Assembly (NCBI RefSeq): GCF_003058085.1
Contig: NZ_QBUD01000001.1
Coordinates: forward strand, 868,001-932,000
DNA: 64,000 nt
DNA from: Yoonia sediminilitoris
GTDB lineage: Bacteria > Pseudomonadota > Alphaproteobacteria > Rhodobacterales > Rhodobacteraceae
Direction: 5' to 3'
In this document: in pieces, positions 9,974 to 21,286 of the stretch
How the letters are laid out: each line of letters begins with the position of its first letter
How positions within the stretch are numbered: position 1 is the first letter of the stretch
The notes under the pieces: generated by a model
What the model was told of the DNA's origin: nothing
The model's database searches: none
What the model saw: the letters and a program-made list of their open reading frames with translations, nothing else
Made by a program: the position numbers and the translations under genes

Positions 9974-11944
9974 ATGATTACAGAACTCGGGCATTACGCA
10001 TTGATTCTGGCCTTTGGCGTTGCCATCGTCCAGATGATCATTCCCATGGTTGGGGCGCATCGTGGTAACGCAGGTTGGATGGCCATGGCTGTGCCTGCCG
10101 CGTCCGTGCAATTCATACTGGTTGCAGGGTCTTTTGCCGCTTTGACATGGGCATTTGTGACGTCGGATTTTTCGCTCCGGCTGGTCTACGCCAATTCCCA
10201 CACTGACAAGCCGATGATCTACAAAATCTCGGGCGTGTGGGGCAATCACGAAGGGTCGATGCTGCTTTGGGTGCTGATATTGGCGCTGTTCGGGGCCTGC
10301 GCAGCCTGGTTTGGCGGCGGGCTACCCGACCGTCTGCGCGCGCGGGTACTTGCGGTGCAGGCGTCAATCTCGGTCGCGTTCTATGCCTTTATCCTGTTTA
10401 CATCGAACCCGTTCCTGCGGCTGGCGGTGCCGCCACTTAACGGGCGCGATTTGAACCCGCTCTTGCAAGATCCCGGTTTGGCTTTCCATCCGCCGTTTTT
10501 GTATCTGGGCTATGTCGGACTGAGCATGGCATTTTCATTTGCCATCGCGGCCTTGATCGAAGGGCGTGTTGACGCAGCATGGGGCCGCTGGGTGCGACCA
10601 TGGACGTTGGCGGCATGGATGTTCCTGACGGTAGGCATCGCGCTTGGGTCATGGTGGGCCTACTACGAATTGGGTTGGGGCGGTTTCTGGTTCTGGGATC
10701 CTGTTGAAAACGCATCCTTTATGCCTTGGCTGATCTCGGCGGCATTGTTGCATTCGGCCATTGTCGTGGAAAAGCGCGAAGCACTGAAAAGCTGGACCAT
10801 TCTGCTGGCAATCCTTGCGTTCGGCTTTTCGCTGCTGGGGGCCTTTATCGTGCGCTCTGGCGTTCTGACCTCGGTCCATGCCTTTGCCAACGACCCCGAA
10901 CGCGGCATGTTGATCCTGATCATTCTGGCTGTCTTTCTGGGCGGGGCGCTGACGCTTTTTGCGGCACGCGCCGGTGCGATGGAAGCCAAGGGTGTGTTTT
11001 CAGTGGTGAGCCGTGAAAGCGCCTTGGTGCTGAACAATATACTTTTGGCCGTCAGTGCCTTTGTCGTCTTTATCGGGACAATCTGGCCCTTGGTGGCAGA
11101 AGTGCTGTTCGGGCGCACCTTGTCGGTGGGGCCGCCTTTCTTTGATGCGGCCTTCACGCCCTTTATGGTGGCGCTGGCGATTGTGCTGCCGCTGGGGTCG
11201 GTCATCGCATGGAAGCGCGGTACTCTGGAGCGCGCGTCAAAGTCGCTTGGCATGTGGCTGCTGCTCGCGGTGGCGCTCGCGGGGCTGGCCTTTGCCATTC
11301 AAAGCGGGAAGTCGGCTTTGGGGCCGGTCGGTGTTGCCCTTGGTGTCTGGGTCGTGGGCGGCGCGCTTGCCGATTTGTGGATGCGCAGTGGCCGCGAAGG
11401 CTGGACCGTGCGCTTGCGCCGTATATCGCGCTTGCCGCGCGCCGACTGGGGCAAGGCCACGGCGCATATCGGCATGGGTGTCACGATCTTTGGGATTGCG
11501 GCAATGCTGGCATGGCAAAAGGAAGATATCCGCGTCGCCGACATTGGCGATCGTTGGGAAGTCGGGCAGTTTGGCTTCGGGCTTGAAGATGTCGAGCGTT
11601 TGCAGGGCCCGAATTACGTGACGACGCTGGCAACCATGTCGGTCTGGCAGGGCGACAGGCAGATCGCCACGCTCAAGCCTGAAAAGCGGTTCTATCCCGT
11701 CGCCAACATGCCCACAACAGAGGCCGCCATCCGTAACGGCATCTTGCGCGACATCTATGTCGTGATCGGTGATCCGCAGGATGCAGGCGGGTTTGCAGTG
11801 CGTGTCTATGTCAAACCCTTTGCTAACTGGATTTGGGGCGGTGCGATCCTGATGGCTCTGGGCGGCTGTTTTTCACTGTCGGATCGTCGTTTGCGCGTCG
11901 GGGCAGCGGCGGCCAAACGGACAAACGCGGTGCCAGCAGAATGA
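9974..11944 (+). CDS. ccmF: Heme lyase CcmF, cytochrome c maturation
   Basis: Large inner-membrane protein (656 residues from MITELGHYAL) with many membrane helices. It carries the tryptophan-rich WWD domain (GSWWAYYELGWGGFWFWDP) and conserved periplasmic histidines, which present heme for ligation to apocytochrome c together with CcmH. The start follows the family N-terminus. An upstream in-frame start would run through the hairpin at 9927-9949. The gene end overlaps ccmH by 4 bp. Confidence 0.93.
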   Translation: MITELGHYALILAFGVAIVQMIIPMVGAHRGNAGWMAMAVPAASVQFILVAGSFAALTWAFVTSDFSLRLVYANSHTDKPMIYKISGVWGNHEGSMLLWVLILALFGACAAWFGGGLPDRLRARVLAVQASISVAFYAFILFTSNPFLRLAVPPLNGRDLNPLLQDPGLAFHPPFLYLGYVGLSMAFSFAIAALIEGRVDAAWGRWVRPWTLAAWMFLTVGIALGSWWAYYELGWGGFWFWDPVENASFMPWLISAALLHSAIVVEKREALKSWTILLAILAFGFSLLGAFIVRSGVLTSVHAFANDPERGMLILIILAVFLGGALTLFAARAGAMEAKGVFSVVSRESALVLNNILLAVSAFVVFIGTIWPLVAEVLFGRTLSVGPPFFDAAFTPFMVALAIVLPLGSVIAWKRGTLERASKSLGMWLLLAVALAGLAFAIQSGKSALGPVGVALGVWVVGGALADLWMRSGREGWTVRLRRISRLPRADWGKATAHIGMGVTIFGIAAMLAWQKEDIRVADIGDRWEVGQFGFGLEDVERLQGPNYVTTLATMSVWQGDRQIATLKPEKRFYPVANMPTTEAAIRNGILRDIYVVIGDPQDAGGFAVRVYVKPFANWIWGGAILMALGGCFSLSDRRLRVGAAAAKRTNAVPAE

Positions 11945-12381
11945 GACAGCTTTTGATCCTGCTGGCCTTTCTTGCAACGCCCCTGTGGGCGGTAGAGCCG
12001 TCCGAGATGCTTGATGATCCCGCGCTAGAGGAGCGGGCGCGCGCGGTGTCACAAGGGTTGCGCTGCCCGGTTTGTCAGAACGAAAGCATTGACGAATCCA
12101 ACGCCACATTGGCCAAGGAACTGCGCATCGTGCTGCGTGAACGGATTGTCGCGGGCGACAGCGACCAAGAGGCGGTTGATTATATCGTATCCCGTTACGG
12201 CGAGTTCGTGTTGCTGCGTCCTGACGCACAAGGGGCCAATCTGATCTTGTGGCTTGCAGCACCTGCGCTGTTTCTGATGGCCCTTGGTGTCGGCTGGACA
12301 GTGATCCGGCGGCGCAAACCAGCGGAAGAGGGGCTGACGGCAGAAGAAAAGGCCGAACTGGACGAAATTTTACGCTCCTGA
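11941..12381 (+). CDS. ccmH: Cytochrome c maturation thiol protein CcmH
   Basis: 146 residues: a cleavable signal peptide (about 1-17), a periplasmic domain with the LRCPVCQ motif (Cys42 and Cys45) that reduces the CXXCH cysteines of apocytochrome c, and a C-terminal membrane anchor at about 98-118. The length corresponds to the short CcmH/CycL type without the TPR (CcmI) extension. The ATG overlaps the ccmF stop (ATGA). Confidence 0.93.
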   Translation: MRQLLILLAFLATPLWAVEPSEMLDDPALEERARAVSQGLRCPVCQNESIDESNATLAKELRIVLRERIVAGDSDQEAVDYIVSRYGEFVLLRPDAQGANLILWLAAPALFLMALGVGWTVIRRRKPAEEGLTAEEKAELDEILRS

Positions 12382-12453
12382 CGTACGGTTGGGCTTTCCT
12401 GAACTGATCCGTTCAGTAAGTTGGGGACAACGCATTATTGGGGGACCCCGCGC

Positions 12454-13230
12454 ATGGACTATCAGGCAATCCAACTTGTCATCCGTAATTCCGTCGCTGT
12501 TATCACGCTGAACCGGCCAACGGTTATGAATGCGCTGAACACGCAAATGCGGGCCGAAATCACCCATGCCTTCAAAGCAGCGGAAAAAGAGGCCCGCGTC
12601 ATAATCATGACAGGGGCAGGCAGCGCCTTTTGTTCGGGGCAGGATTTGGGCGATGGCGGTTCTGCTGCGAATATCGACATGGAGCGCACGCTACGCGACG
12701 AATATGTGCCGATGCTCAAGGCGATCTTTGATTGCCGTGTGCCAACGATTTCTGCGGTCAATGGGGCTGCTGCGGGTGCGGGGGCCAATCTGGCTTTGGC
12801 CGCCGACGTGGTGATCGCGTCAGAGGATGCCTATTTCGTGCAGGCCTTTACCCGCATTGGCCTGATCCCGGATGCGGGTGGCACCTATTGGTTGCCCCGC
12901 CAGATGGGTGCTGCCAAAGCGATGGGGGCTGCTCTGTTTGCCGATAAGATCAGCGCGAAGCAGGCCGCGGACTGGGGCATGATCTATGAAACCGCACCCG
13001 CGGACACGTTTCTGGACCATGTGCAAAAGCGTGCCGCCCACCTGGCAACAGGGCCGACCGTTGCCTATCGCCAATTGAAAAAGGCGATCCGTGGATCGTT
13101 CGAAAACTCGCTGGATGAACAGTTGGCGCTGGAAGCAAGGTTGCAAGGCAAATGCGGTATGACGCGCGACTTCCAGGAAGGTGTCGTGTCCTTCCTTGAA
13201 AAGCGCGCGCCCCGTTACGAAGGGCGTTAG
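12454..13230 (+). CDS. Enoyl-CoA hydratase/isomerase, PaaG-like
   Basis: 258-residue crotonase-fold enzyme. It shows the oxyanion-hole segments (SAFCSGQDLGD; NGAAAGAGANLALAAD) and the FTRIGLIPDAGGTYWLPR segment. The Asp in IPDAGG is characteristic of PaaG, the ring-epoxide isomerase of aerobic phenylacetate breakdown, but no other paa genes are nearby, so it may be a general enoyl-CoA isomerase. GGGGGA lies about 8 bp before the ATG. It is 72 bp after ccmH and convergent with the next gene, with a 4-bp overlap of the stop regions. Confidence 0.8.
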   Translation: MDYQAIQLVIRNSVAVITLNRPTVMNALNTQMRAEITHAFKAAEKEARVIIMTGAGSAFCSGQDLGDGGSAANIDMERTLRDEYVPMLKAIFDCRVPTISAVNGAAAGAGANLALAADVVIASEDAYFVQAFTRIGLIPDAGGTYWLPRQMGAAKAMGAALFADKISAKQAADWGMIYETAPADTFLDHVQKRAAHLATGPTVAYRQLKKAIRGSFENSLDEQLALEARLQGKCGMTRDFQEGVVSFLEKRAPRYEGR

Positions 13231-13724
13231 ATCGCAGCCATCAGCGCCTTTGCATCAGGGGGTGGTGCCTGTTCGATCCGGCGGTAGATCTTGCCGTCTT
13301 TCGTGCGTTGCACCATCCGGTGATCAACCAGTGATCGGCGCAACAGCGCATGGTCGCCAAAGCTGTGGCCAGCATTCAAGATTGCGTTGACCTGTTTTTC
13401 GCTCAGGTCAGTGCGGGCGGGCAGGGCCGCCCAGAACGGCCAAAGGCAAAGCCCCTGAATGGCGGTTTGTTTGGGCCAGCGGATCATGATCCCATTGTCA
13501 AACGTGCGCAGGGCTTTCCCCAGTTGCTTGCTTTGCGCCGGTGTGCGTGTCGCAGGTCTTGCGGCTTTCAGATGTTGAAAGTTCTCATATCCCGCAGCCT
13601 TGGCCACCACGCCCAGCATGGTGGCATGTCCGGGCAGTTCATCGCGTTGTATCAAGGCGTTTCGCAAGTCCTTGGTGAATGCGGACAGGTCGGTAATCGT
13701 GATGGAAATCATTTCTTTTGGCAT
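13227..13724 (-). CDS. DUF2087 domain protein
   Basis: 165 residues. The C-terminal half matches the DUF2087 signature: FPA/FWAALPAR, LSEKQVNAIL, then DHALLRRSLVDHRMVQRTKDGKIYRR, resembling a winged helix in a possible nucleic-acid-binding protein. The N-terminal third (about residues 30-55, ATMLGVVAKAAGYENFQHLK) resembles a short helical motif of uncertain role. AAAGGG lies about 8 bp before the chosen ATG. Function is not known. Confidence 0.75.
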   Translation of the reverse strand: MPKEMISITITDLSAFTKDLRNALIQRDELPGHATMLGVVAKAAGYENFQHLKAARPATRTPAQSKQLGKALRTFDNGIMIRWPKQTAIQGLCLWPFWAALPARTDLSEKQVNAILNAGHSFGDHALLRRSLVDHRMVQRTKDGKIYRRIEQAPPPDAKALMAAI

Positions 13725-13883
13725 GCTCTGGCCCTTTTGATCATCGCCGGAACCCGCTCGGGTTTGATGGTCGCCCTTGTCGCCCGGCTGAAAAGGTCAG
13801 CGGTGCAAATCTGCCAATATCAGGTTTAGCGTGGCCCGTGGCCGGGCTGGCGACGCCTTGGTGAACTGATGACCGCTTCTTGA

Positions 13884-14393
13884 TTAGCGCAAAGTCGCGG
13901 GGCGTGGCAAGGCAAAGTAGACGCTGTCAGACCAGACGCCATTGATGCAAAATGTATTCCTTGCGCGGTGCGTTTCCGCGAACCCCAGCGATCTGAGCAA
14001 TCCACAGGATGCATGATTTTCAGGGTCCGCGTCCGCAGTCAGTCGGGCATGGTCTGTGTTGGCAAACAGATAGGGGATGATGGCACCCATAGCCTCGGTC
14101 AGGATGCCTTGGCGCCAATAGTCGGGATGCAGCATGAAGCCGATTTCATCATGTCGAAAGTTTCCCGCATTTCCAATATATTGATCGCCCATCGTGATCT
14201 GGAAATTCAAGGGGGCCACCTGCCATGCGGCGATCCGGCGATCCAGCAGTTCCTGTGTGATGTCGGCTGTCGCGTGCGGTTCTGTTGACCAGTATTTCAT
14301 CGCACCCGGGTCGCTGTAGGTCGCAAACATTGCGTCCAGATCACGCGGCACGGGGCCGCGCAATTGCAGGCGCGGTGTGGTCAGGACCACCAT
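13884..14393 (-). CDS. GNAT acetyltransferase, RimJ/RimL-like
   Basis: 169 residues. It begins TPRLQLRGPVPRDLDAM, typical of RimJ/RimL-type GNATs. The acetyl-CoA-binding region is HPDYWRQGILTEAM, and the late motif ENHASCGLLRSLGF is typical of the fold. The substrate is probably a protein N-terminus or small amine but cannot be fixed. It lies 33 bp downstream of gltA on the same strand and may be co-transcribed. Confidence 0.85.
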   Translation of the reverse strand: MVVLTTPRLQLRGPVPRDLDAMFATYSDPGAMKYWSTEPHATADITQELLDRRIAAWQVAPLNFQITMGDQYIGNAGNFRHDEIGFMLHPDYWRQGILTEAMGAIIPYLFANTDHARLTADADPENHASCGLLRSLGFAETHRARNTFCINGVWSDSVYFALPRPATLR

Positions 14394-14426
14394 AGGAAAG
14401 GGCCGCCCGAGGGCAGCCCTACCTGA

Positions 14427-15722
14427 TTAGCGTTTTTCGATATCGACATAGTCGCGGGTCGTTTCGCCCAGATACAGCTGTCGGGGGCGACCGATCTTTA
14501 GTTGTGGATCGGCCAGTTGTTCTTTCCATTGGGAAATCCAGCCCACAGTCCGGGCCAATGCAAAGATCGGCGTGAACATTGATGTGGGAAAGCCCATCGC
14601 CTCAAGGATGATACCGGAATAAAAGTCCACATTCGGGAACAGCTTCTTGTCGGCGAAATAGGGATCTGCAAGCGCCTGCTTTTCCAGCTCTTTCGCAACC
14701 TGAAGGATCGGGTTGTTTTCCACGCCGAGTAAATCAAGAACCTCATCCGCGCTTTCTTTCATGACCGTCGCGCGCGGGTCGAAGTTTTTGTAAACGCGGT
14801 GGCCAAAGCCCATCAGGCGATAGCTGTCGTTCTTGTCCTTGGCGCGGGCGATAAATTCAGGAATGCGGTCAGGCGTGCCAATTTCCTTGAGCATTTCAAG
14901 ACAGGCTTGGTTTGCCCCACCATGGGCAGGCCCCCAAAGGCAAGCGATACCCGCGGCAATACAGGCAAAGGGGTTCGCACCGGATGATGACGCCAAGCGC
15001 ACCGTCGAGGTCGAGGCGTTTTGTTCATGGTCGGCATGCAGCGTGAAAATCCGGTCCATCGCGCGGCTCAGGATCGGGTCAACTTGATAGTCCTGTGCGG
15101 GGACAGCAAAGCACATGTGCAGGAAGTTGGCCGCATAATCCAGATCATTGCGCGGGTACACAAACGGTTGGCCGATCGAATATTTATAGGCCATCGCAGC
15201 CACTGTCGGCATCTTGGCAATCAGGCGGATCGTTGCAACTTCGCGCTGGTGCGGGTCGCTGATGTCGGTGGAATCGTGATAAAATGCAGACATCGCTCCG
15301 ACAACACCAACCATGGTCGCCATCGGGTGTGCATCGCGGCGGAAGCCGCGGAAGAAGTTATGCATTTGTTCGTGGATCATCGTGTGATTGGTCACGAGCG
15401 ATTCAAAATTTTCCAGCTCCTCGGCAGAGGGCAATTCACCGTAAAGCAGCAGATAGCAGACTTCGAGATAGTGGGACTTACTGGCCAGCTGGTCGATCGG
15501 ATAGCCACGGTGCAAAAGCTCGCCTTTGTCGCCGTCAATAAAAGTGATCGTACTGTCGCACGCGGCGGTCGAGGTAAAGGCGGGGTCGTACGTAAAGACG
15601 TTCGCCTGCGCATAAAGCTTGCGGATATCAACAACATCCGGCCCGTTGGTGGGGGAATGGATTGGCAAGTCGTACGTCTCACCTTTGATGGTGAGCTTTG
15701 CGGTATCGGTATTTTGAGCCAT
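14427..15722 (-). CDS. gltA: Citrate synthase
   Basis: Condenses oxaloacetate and acetyl-CoA at TCA cycle entry. 431 residues from [10 protein letters not shown], the type II hexameric NADH-sensitive length. Active-site histidines lie in [12 protein letters not shown] and [14 protein letters not shown]. An ATG two codons upstream sits too close to AGGGAA, so the second ATG, with about 8-bp spacing, is preferred. The gene lies 96 bp downstream of gltX. Confidence 0.95.
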   Translation of the reverse strand: MAQNTDTAKLTIKGETYDLPIHSPTNGPDVVDIRKLYAQANVFTYDPAFTSTAACDSTITFIDGDKGELLHRGYPIDQLASKSHYLEVCYLLLYGELPSAEELENFESLVTNHTMIHEQMHNFFRGFRRDAHPMATMVGVVGAMSAFYHDSTDISDPHQREVATIRLIAKMPTVAAMAYKYSIGQPFVYPRNDLDYAANFLHMCFAVPAQDYQVDPILSRAMDRIFTLHADHEQNASTSTVRLASSSGANPFACIAAGIACLWGPAHGGANQACLEMLKEIGTPDRIPEFIARAKDKNDSYRLMGFGHRVYKNFDPRATVMKESADEVLDLLGVENNPILQVAKELEKQALADPYFADKKLFPNVDFYSGIILEAMGFPTSMFTPIFALARTVGWISQWKEQLADPQLKIGRPRQLYLGETTRDYVDIEKR

Positions 15723-15818
15723 GTGCATTTCCCTATCTCAGTTGGCGCGCAGTCAATGCGTCGCAAGCGCAGCGATGTTGATCCCGTTCAGCTCGTCCCT
15801 ACTCGAAACGAACGCGTT

Positions 15819-17213
15819 TCAGGTACTTGCATCTTGCAGGCGGGCAATGGTTTCGTCCCGACCCAGAACCAACATCATATCAAACACACTCGGAGAGACG
15901 GCGCGCCCGGCCAAAGCCGCGCGCAGCGGCCCAGCAAGTTTGCCCAATTTCATGTCGTGGCTGGCAGCAACGGATGAAACCACACTCTCTAGTATATCAC
16001 GTGACCAGCTAGCATTTTGCAACTGCGGCGTCAATTCGCCCAGTATACCACGGGATACATTATCAAGGTTTTTTGCAGCTTTTTCATCGGGCACAATTGG
16101 ACGTTCGTTCAGAATAAACTGCGCTTTTTCAATAAGATCAGGGAATGTCTTGGCCCGTTCTTTCAAGCAATAGAGGGCACGCAACATTCCGTCCGCCTGC
16201 GCATCCGACAAAGGTGTTTCGCCTTTTGCGCGCAGATAGTCCTGCATTTCTTGCAGCAGTGCAGCATCGTCCGCAATCGCGATGTGTTGTCCACAGATGT
16301 TTTCAAGCTTCTTGAAGTCAAAACGCGCCGGAGATTTGCCGATTCCGCTCAGGTCAAACCACGCTTTGGCCTGCGCGTCGGTAAAGAATTCATCGTCGCC
16401 ATGGCTCCAGCCGAGGCGCGCCAGATAGTTGCGCATGCCTGCTGCCGGATAGCCCATCGCCTGATATTCAGCTGCCCCCGTCGCGCCGTGACGTTTTGAC
16501 AGTTTTTTTCCATCAGGTCCAAAAATCAGGGGGATATGCGCCAGCGTGGGTTTGTCCCAACCCATCGCGTCATAGATAAGATTTTGCCGAAAGGCGTTGG
16601 CCAGATGATCATCACCCCGGATCACATGAGTGACTCCCATATCGTGATCGTCCACGACAACGGCAAGCATATAAACCGGGGTCCCGTCAGAACGCAGCAG
16701 CACCATGTCATCCAACTGGTCATTGGACCATGTCACATCGCCTTGCACTTCATCATGCAGGGTCGTCTGGCCGTCGCGCGGGGCCTTGATGCGGATCACG
16801 TAAGGTGCATCGGGGTGCGCGCTGTCGGGCTGGTCGCGCCACGGCGACCTGAACAGGGTCGATGACTTTTCAGCGCGTGCCTTTTCCCGGAACGTCTCGA
16901 TTTCTTCTTGTGTGCTAAAACACTTATAGGCGTGACCATCGGCCAGCAGGGCGTGGGCCACTTCCGCGTGGCGGGTGGCATGGTCGGATTGACTGCTGAC
17001 ATCGCCATCCCAATCCAGCCCAAGCCAGTTTAACCCGTCCAGAATAATCTGCGTGTTCGCGTCGGTTGAGCGCGCCTTGTCGGTGTCTTCGATCCGCAAC
17101 AGGAACTTTCCGCCGCGACCGCGTGCATAAAGCCAGTTGAACAATGCCGTGCGGGCGCTGCCGATATGCAGCGCACCAGTGGGTGACGGGGCAAAACGTG
17201 TGACAACAGTCAT
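15819..17213 (-). CDS. gltX: Glutamyl-tRNA synthetase
   Basis: Class I synthetase of 464 residues that charges tRNA-Glu. The HIGH-type motif is [12 protein letters not shown] near residue 10 and the KMSKS-type motif is KLSKRHG near residue 240. Length and N-terminus are normal. Alphaproteobacteria often have two GltX copies with differing tRNA-Gln behaviour, and which this is cannot be told here. It is divergent from comEC, with 82 bp between the two starts. Confidence 0.95.
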   Translation of the reverse strand: MTVVTRFAPSPTGALHIGSARTALFNWLYARGRGGKFLLRIEDTDKARSTDANTQIILDGLNWLGLDWDGDVSSQSDHATRHAEVAHALLADGHAYKCFSTQEEIETFREKARAEKSSTLFRSPWRDQPDSAHPDAPYVIRIKAPRDGQTTLHDEVQGDVTWSNDQLDDMVLLRSDGTPVYMLAVVVDDHDMGVTHVIRGDDHLANAFRQNLIYDAMGWDKPTLAHIPLIFGPDGKKLSKRHGATGAAEYQAMGYPAAGMRNYLARLGWSHGDDEFFTDAQAKAWFDLSGIGKSPARFDFKKLENICGQHIAIADDAALLQEMQDYLRAKGETPLSDAQADGMLRALYCLKERAKTFPDLIEKAQFILNERPIVPDEKAAKNLDNVSRGILGELTPQLQNASWSRDILESVVSSVAASHDMKLGKLAGPLRAALAGRAVSPSVFDMMLVLGRDETIARLQDAST

Positions 17214-17295
17214 GGCGGAATTAACCTTTCGCTAACCAGCTTTGCCCTAAACTCGGGCTTTGGCAGGGGATAGAAGACTGCGGGGTGAAGGACAA

Positions 17296-19368
17296 GTGCG
17301 CGCCGTGATCGAACAAACGCTGCTGGCCCAGCGTGGCGCGCTTATCGGATGGGTGCCGGTCTGTCTGGGCATTGGCATCGGGCTGTATTTTTCGGCTCAG
17401 CAGGAACCGGATTTTGTTTTGCTGGCGGGGCTTGCCATGGCCGCAGTGTTTCTCGCTGTGCTCTGGCGGCTGGTGAATGTGGCCTACGCGCCCGTTTTCA
17501 TGGCGATGATCCTTGTGCTGACGGGAATTGGTCTCGCCAAGTTCCGGACCGATCATGTGGATGCACCGGTTTTGGGCTTTCGCTACTACGGACCGATCCA
17601 GGGCCGCATCGTCAATATCGACAGGTCCGCAAGCGACGCGCCGCGATTGACGCTTGATCACGTGGTTCTCGAACGCATGTCGTCGGAACGCACACCCGCA
17701 CGTGTGCGCGTGTCGGTACATGGCGATCAGCTGTTGACGTCATACGAACCTGGCGAAACGCTTATCATGACCGGACATTTGTCACCGCCCGCAGGCCCGG
17801 CCGAGCCTGGGGGATTCGATTTTCAACGCCACGCATGGTTTCTCAAACTGGGTGCCGTGGGCTACACAAGAACGCCGGTGCTGCGATGGGAAACGCCGCA
17901 AGGGGCAGGGTGGGGCATGGCGATTTTTACTGCCCGCATGCGCCTTTCGCATGCGGTCCAGACGGCGATGCCGGGAGAGACCGGCGCATTTGCTGCCGCA
18001 ATCATGACCGGGGACCGGTCAGCGATGGGGCAGGACACGCTGGCAGCGCTGCGCGCATCCAATCTGGCGCACCTGCTGGCCATATCCGGCCTGCATATGG
18101 GGCTGCTCACGGGCTTTGTCTTTGCCCTGATCCGCGGCGGATTGGCCTTGATTCCGGTCATTGCACTGGGCTGGCCCACCAAGAAAATCGCGGCGGTCTG
18201 CGCTTTGGTCGTGGGCGCATTTTATCTGGCGTTGTCGGGTGGCAATGTCGCGACAGAGCGGGCCTATATCATGGTTGGGGTCATGTTTGTGGCCGTCTTG
18301 CTGGACAGGCGTGCGCTGACGCTGCGGGCCGTCGCGATGGCCGCGATTATCATTCTGGTCTGGCAACCCGAATCGTTGATGGGGCCGGGGTTCCAGATGT
18401 CATTTGCGGCGACGACGGCGTTGGTGGCAGTGTTTGGATGGTTGCGCCGCTTTGACACGTACAAGCTGCCAAAATGGGTGCAAGGGGTCATGTCCGTTGT
18501 GATTTCGTCGGCTGTTGCAGGCTTTGCCACGGCCCCTTTTGCAGCCGCCCATTTCAACCAGATCTCGCACTATGGATTGATCGCCAATCTGCTGAGCGTT
18601 CCGCTGATGGGGATGCTTGTGATGCCGGCAGCGGTGCTGACGGCCTGCCTTGCACCAATCGGCGGTTGGAAAATCGGCCTGTGGTTCATGGACCTGGGAT
18701 TACGGTGGATATTATATGTGGCCGAGAATGTGGCGGGGCTTTCCGGCGCGCTGAGCCATGTTGTGGCACCCCATGTTGCGGTCTTGCCGATCCTGACTAT
18801 CGGGCTGTTGTGGGCGGTTCTGTGGCAAGGGCGCGGGCGCTACGCAGGCGGCGTTGCGGTGGTGGTTGCCCTGTTGATCTGGCAGCAATCCACGCGGCCT
18901 GACCTGCTCGTGGCGGATAACGGCAGTCTGCTGGGCCTTTCCAGTGATCAGGGGCGCGTGCTGTCAAAACCGACTGGCAGTAGCTTTGTTGCCGGTATCT
19001 GGCTTGAAAATGATGGCGCCCCCGTCGCACAGGACATTGCAGCATCGCGCAAAGGCTTGCAAAGGGCAGGGCGTGTCGTGACCGCGCATTTGGGGCCGTG
19101 GCAGATCACGCAGGTTTCTGGCAAAACGGCATTGGCGGATTTGACAGGGTGCGGTGGCGCCGATGTGCTGATCAGCAATCAGGAGGTGCCAGAGGCGCGG
19201 CCCTGCCTTGTCTTTGATATCAAGGCGTTGCGCAACACGGGGTCACTGGCGCTAAGTCAGGATGCAACCGGTCAACTGGTGGTCACGACGGCCCACGGGG
19301 TCGCAGGCAACCGTCCATGGAACCGGCGGCAAGGACCAGCCCAACCGCCCATTGTTCTTAAACCTTAA
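17296..19368 (+). CDS. comEC: ComEC/Rec2-family DNA uptake channel
   Basis: About 690 residues. Order: N-terminal membrane segments, a DUF4131-type extracytoplasmic region ([18 protein letters not shown]), then the Competence domain with several helices, including the signature [18 protein letters not shown]. The C-terminal 170 residues lack the metallo-beta-lactamase HXHXDH motif present in many ComEC proteins. The start is uncertain: GTG at 17296 follows GAAGGA by 3 bp, and TTG 12 codons earlier or GTG at 17305 are alternatives. The stop overlaps the lexA stop on the other strand. Confidence 0.85.
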   Translation: MRAVIEQTLLAQRGALIGWVPVCLGIGIGLYFSAQQEPDFVLLAGLAMAAVFLAVLWRLVNVAYAPVFMAMILVLTGIGLAKFRTDHVDAPVLGFRYYGPIQGRIVNIDRSASDAPRLTLDHVVLERMSSERTPARVRVSVHGDQLLTSYEPGETLIMTGHLSPPAGPAEPGGFDFQRHAWFLKLGAVGYTRTPVLRWETPQGAGWGMAIFTARMRLSHAVQTAMPGETGAFAAAIMTGDRSAMGQDTLAALRASNLAHLLAISGLHMGLLTGFVFALIRGGLALIPVIALGWPTKKIAAVCALVVGAFYLALSGGNVATERAYIMVGVMFVAVLLDRRALTLRAVAMAAIIILVWQPESLMGPGFQMSFAATTALVAVFGWLRRFDTYKLPKWVQGVMSVVISSAVAGFATAPFAAAHFNQISHYGLIANLLSVPLMGMLVMPAAVLTACLAPIGGWKIGLWFMDLGLRWILYVAENVAGLSGALSHVVAPHVAVLPILTIGLLWAVLWQGRGRYAGGVAVVVALLIWQQSTRPDLLVADNGSLLGLSSDQGRVLSKPTGSSFVAGIWLENDGAPVAQDIAASRKGLQRAGRVVTAHLGPWQITQVSGKTALADLTGCGGADVLISNQEVPEARPCLVFDIKALRNTGSLALSQDATGQLVVTTAHGVAGNRPWNRRQGPAQPPIVLKP

Positions 19369-20051
19369 TAACTGCGGATCAGGCCGACCAGACGGCCCTG
19401 CACTTCGACCTGCTCTTCACGGAAAACGCGGGTCTCGTAGGCCGGATTTGCCGCCTCAAGCGCGATCATTTTGTCTTTCTTGCGGAAGCGTTTAAGCGTT
19501 GCTTCGTACCCTTCGACAACGGCGACAACAATATCGCCATTCTCTGCCACGCTGGTTTCGCGGATAACCACCACATCGCCTTCGTTGATGCCAGCGTCGA
19601 TCATCGAATTACCTTTGACTTCAAGCGCATAGTGGGCGCCTTGACCAACCATGGACTGCGGCACGTGCACCTTGTTGTTGGCGTCGCTGACAGCCTCTAT
19701 CGGGACACCGGCGGCGATCTTGCCCATCAACGACAGTTCCACCGCGCCGCCCGAGATTTCCATCGCGGCGGGGGGGCGCTGGTCGGGCTTGTCGCCGTCG
19801 ATCACGCGGGGCGAAAAGCCGCTATTGCCCTGCATCGCATCCGGCAACTTGACGATTTCCAGCGCGCGGGCGCGATGGGCCAGACGGCGGATAAATCCGC
19901 GCTCTTCCAATGCGGTAATAAGCCGGTGGATCCCGGATTTTGAGCGCAAGTCAAGCGCCTCTTTCATTTCATCAAAACTGGGCGGCACGCCGTCGCGCTG
20001 CACCCGCTTGTGAATGAATTCCAACAGATCGAGTTGTTTCTTGGTCAACAT
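19365..20051 (-). CDS. lexA: SOS repressor LexA
   Basis: 228 residues. The winged HTH covers residues 1-65 and the S24 peptidase domain follows. The self-cleavage site is Ala114-Gly115 in [10 protein letters not shown], with catalytic Ser149 (GNSMIDAG) and Lys187 (EATLKRF). It represses DNA-damage genes until RecA-stimulated autocleavage. Its own SOS box lies 30 bp upstream at 20081-20095. It sits 62 bp downstream of moeA on the same strand, so it may be transcribed both from its own promoter and by read-through. Confidence 0.96.
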   Translation of the reverse strand: MLTKKQLDLLEFIHKRVQRDGVPPSFDEMKEALDLRSKSGIHRLITALEERGFIRRLAHRARALEIVKLPDAMQGNSGFSPRVIDGDKPDQRPPAAMEISGGAVELSLMGKIAAGVPIEAVSDANNKVHVPQSMVGQGAHYALEVKGNSMIDAGINEGDVVVIRETSVAENGDIVVAVVEGYEATLKRFRKKDKMIALEAANPAYETRVFREEQVEVQGRLVGLIRSY

Positions 20052-20080
20052 AGGCTGCTCCCCTCACAGGTTTTGCATAT

Positions 20081-20095
20081 GTTCTACTCATGTTC
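20081..20095. promoter_or_regulatory. SOS box (LexA operator)
   Basis: GTTC, TACTCAT, GTTC: an exact match to the alphaproteobacterial LexA direct repeat GTTC-N7-GTTC, placed between moeA and lexA, 30 bp before the lexA start. It supports lexA autoregulation. Confidence 0.85.
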
Positions 20096-20113
20096 CTGTT
20101 TTGTGTCAACGCT

Positions 20114-21286
20114 TTAGAGTTGCACGATATTGATCGGATCACCTGCGGCGCGGGCGGGGTCGTCTATTGGTCGCACTGCCAGACAGTTTGCGTCGGCCAA
20201 AACCGACAAAAGAGCGCTGTCTTGACGATCAAAGATCGTGACACCTTCGGGTCCGGCATGCGCGCGCATGTAATGTTCGCGCGGGCCGTTCGGGCCAACG
20301 GGCGCGGCGAGCGTCGCAGTAAGACGCGGTGCCGATTGGGCCCCCAGACCCAGCATCTTGCGCAGGACGGGGGCCACAAAAATGTGTCCGCAGACCATCG
20401 CTGACACGGGGTTTCCGGGCAGCCCTATCATCATCGCATCTGCCAGACGTCCCGCCATCAGCGGTTTTCCCGGGCGCATGGCGATTTTGTAGAATGACCT
20501 TTCCATCCCTTGCGCCATGGCGACTTGCCCAACCAGATCATGGTCGCCGACAGACGCCCCCCCGATGGTCACAATCAGATCGGCGCCTTTGGCCAGATCA
20601 AAGGCTAGTTCCAGTGCGGGCACAGTGTCGCGCGCGATCGGCAGCAGCCGGGGATGGCCTCCCAATTGGCGGACCAACGCAGCCAGCCCATAGGAGTTGG
20701 AGGCGATAATCTGGTCAGGGCCCGGTGTTTCGCCGGGTTGCACCAGTTCATCGCCGGTAGCGATGATTGCGACCTGCGGTTGGCGTGTCACAGGCACAGT
20801 CGCGATGTTCATCGCCGCCAGAAGTGCCACGTCTGAAGGGCTGAGCGCGCGCGGGGCCTTGATCATGTCGCCTGCATTGAAGTCTGCACCAGCGGGGCGG
20901 ACGTAAGGGTTGCTGTCCAGAGTTCCATTCAGGATGATTGCGTCACCATCGCGCGTGACGTCTTCTTGAATAACGACATGGTTGGTGCCTGCGGGCAGGG
21001 GCGCACCGGTAAAGATACGCACCGCCTCGCAATTGCCAACAGTCTTTTCAAATCTGTGTCCCGCTGCTGCCTCACCGATCACGGCAAAGCGTGCACCGGG
21101 GGCGACATCAGCGCCATCAACCGCATAGCCATCCATGGCAGAGGCGGCAAAGGGCGGTTGCTGCCTGCGGGCTTGTACATCTTCGGCCAGGATGCGGCCT
21201 GCGGCATCAATCAAAGCCACCTCTTCGCTGCCAAGCGGGCTGGCAAGCGCAAAAAGCTGCCCGAGGGCTTCATCGACGGTGATCAT
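20114..21286 (-). CDS. moeA: Molybdopterin molybdotransferase
   Basis: 390 residues. Inserts molybdate into adenylylated molybdopterin, the last step of Mo-cofactor synthesis. Recognisable regions are [13 protein letters not shown] near residue 45, [16 protein letters not shown], and [12 protein letters not shown] with the [10 protein letters not shown] segment. Its start overlaps the moaC stop by 4 bp in a run of overlapping genes from trpG. Confidence 0.93.
   Translation of the reverse strand: MITVDEALGQLFALASPLGSEEVALIDAAGRILAEDVQARRQQPPFAASAMDGYAVDGADVAPGARFAVIGEAAAGHRFEKTVGNCEAVRIFTGAPLPAGTNHVVIQEDVTRDGDAIILNGTLDSNPYVRPAGADFNAGDMIKAPRALSPSDVALLAAMNIATVPVTRQPQVAIIATGDELVQPGETPGPDQIIASNSYGLAALVRQLGGHPRLLPIARDTVPALELAFDLAKGADLIVTIGGASVGDHDLVGQVAMAQGMERSFYKIAMRPGKPLMAGRLADAMMIGLPGNPVSAMVCGHIFVAPVLRKMLGLGAQSAPRLTATLAAPVGPNGPREHYMRAHAGPEGVTIFDRQDSALLSVLADANCLAVRPIDDPARAAGDPINIVQL

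Noticed and set aside
15021..15977. 318-codon plus-strand ORF opposite gltA
   Set aside because: Shadow of citrate synthase with no recognisable family.
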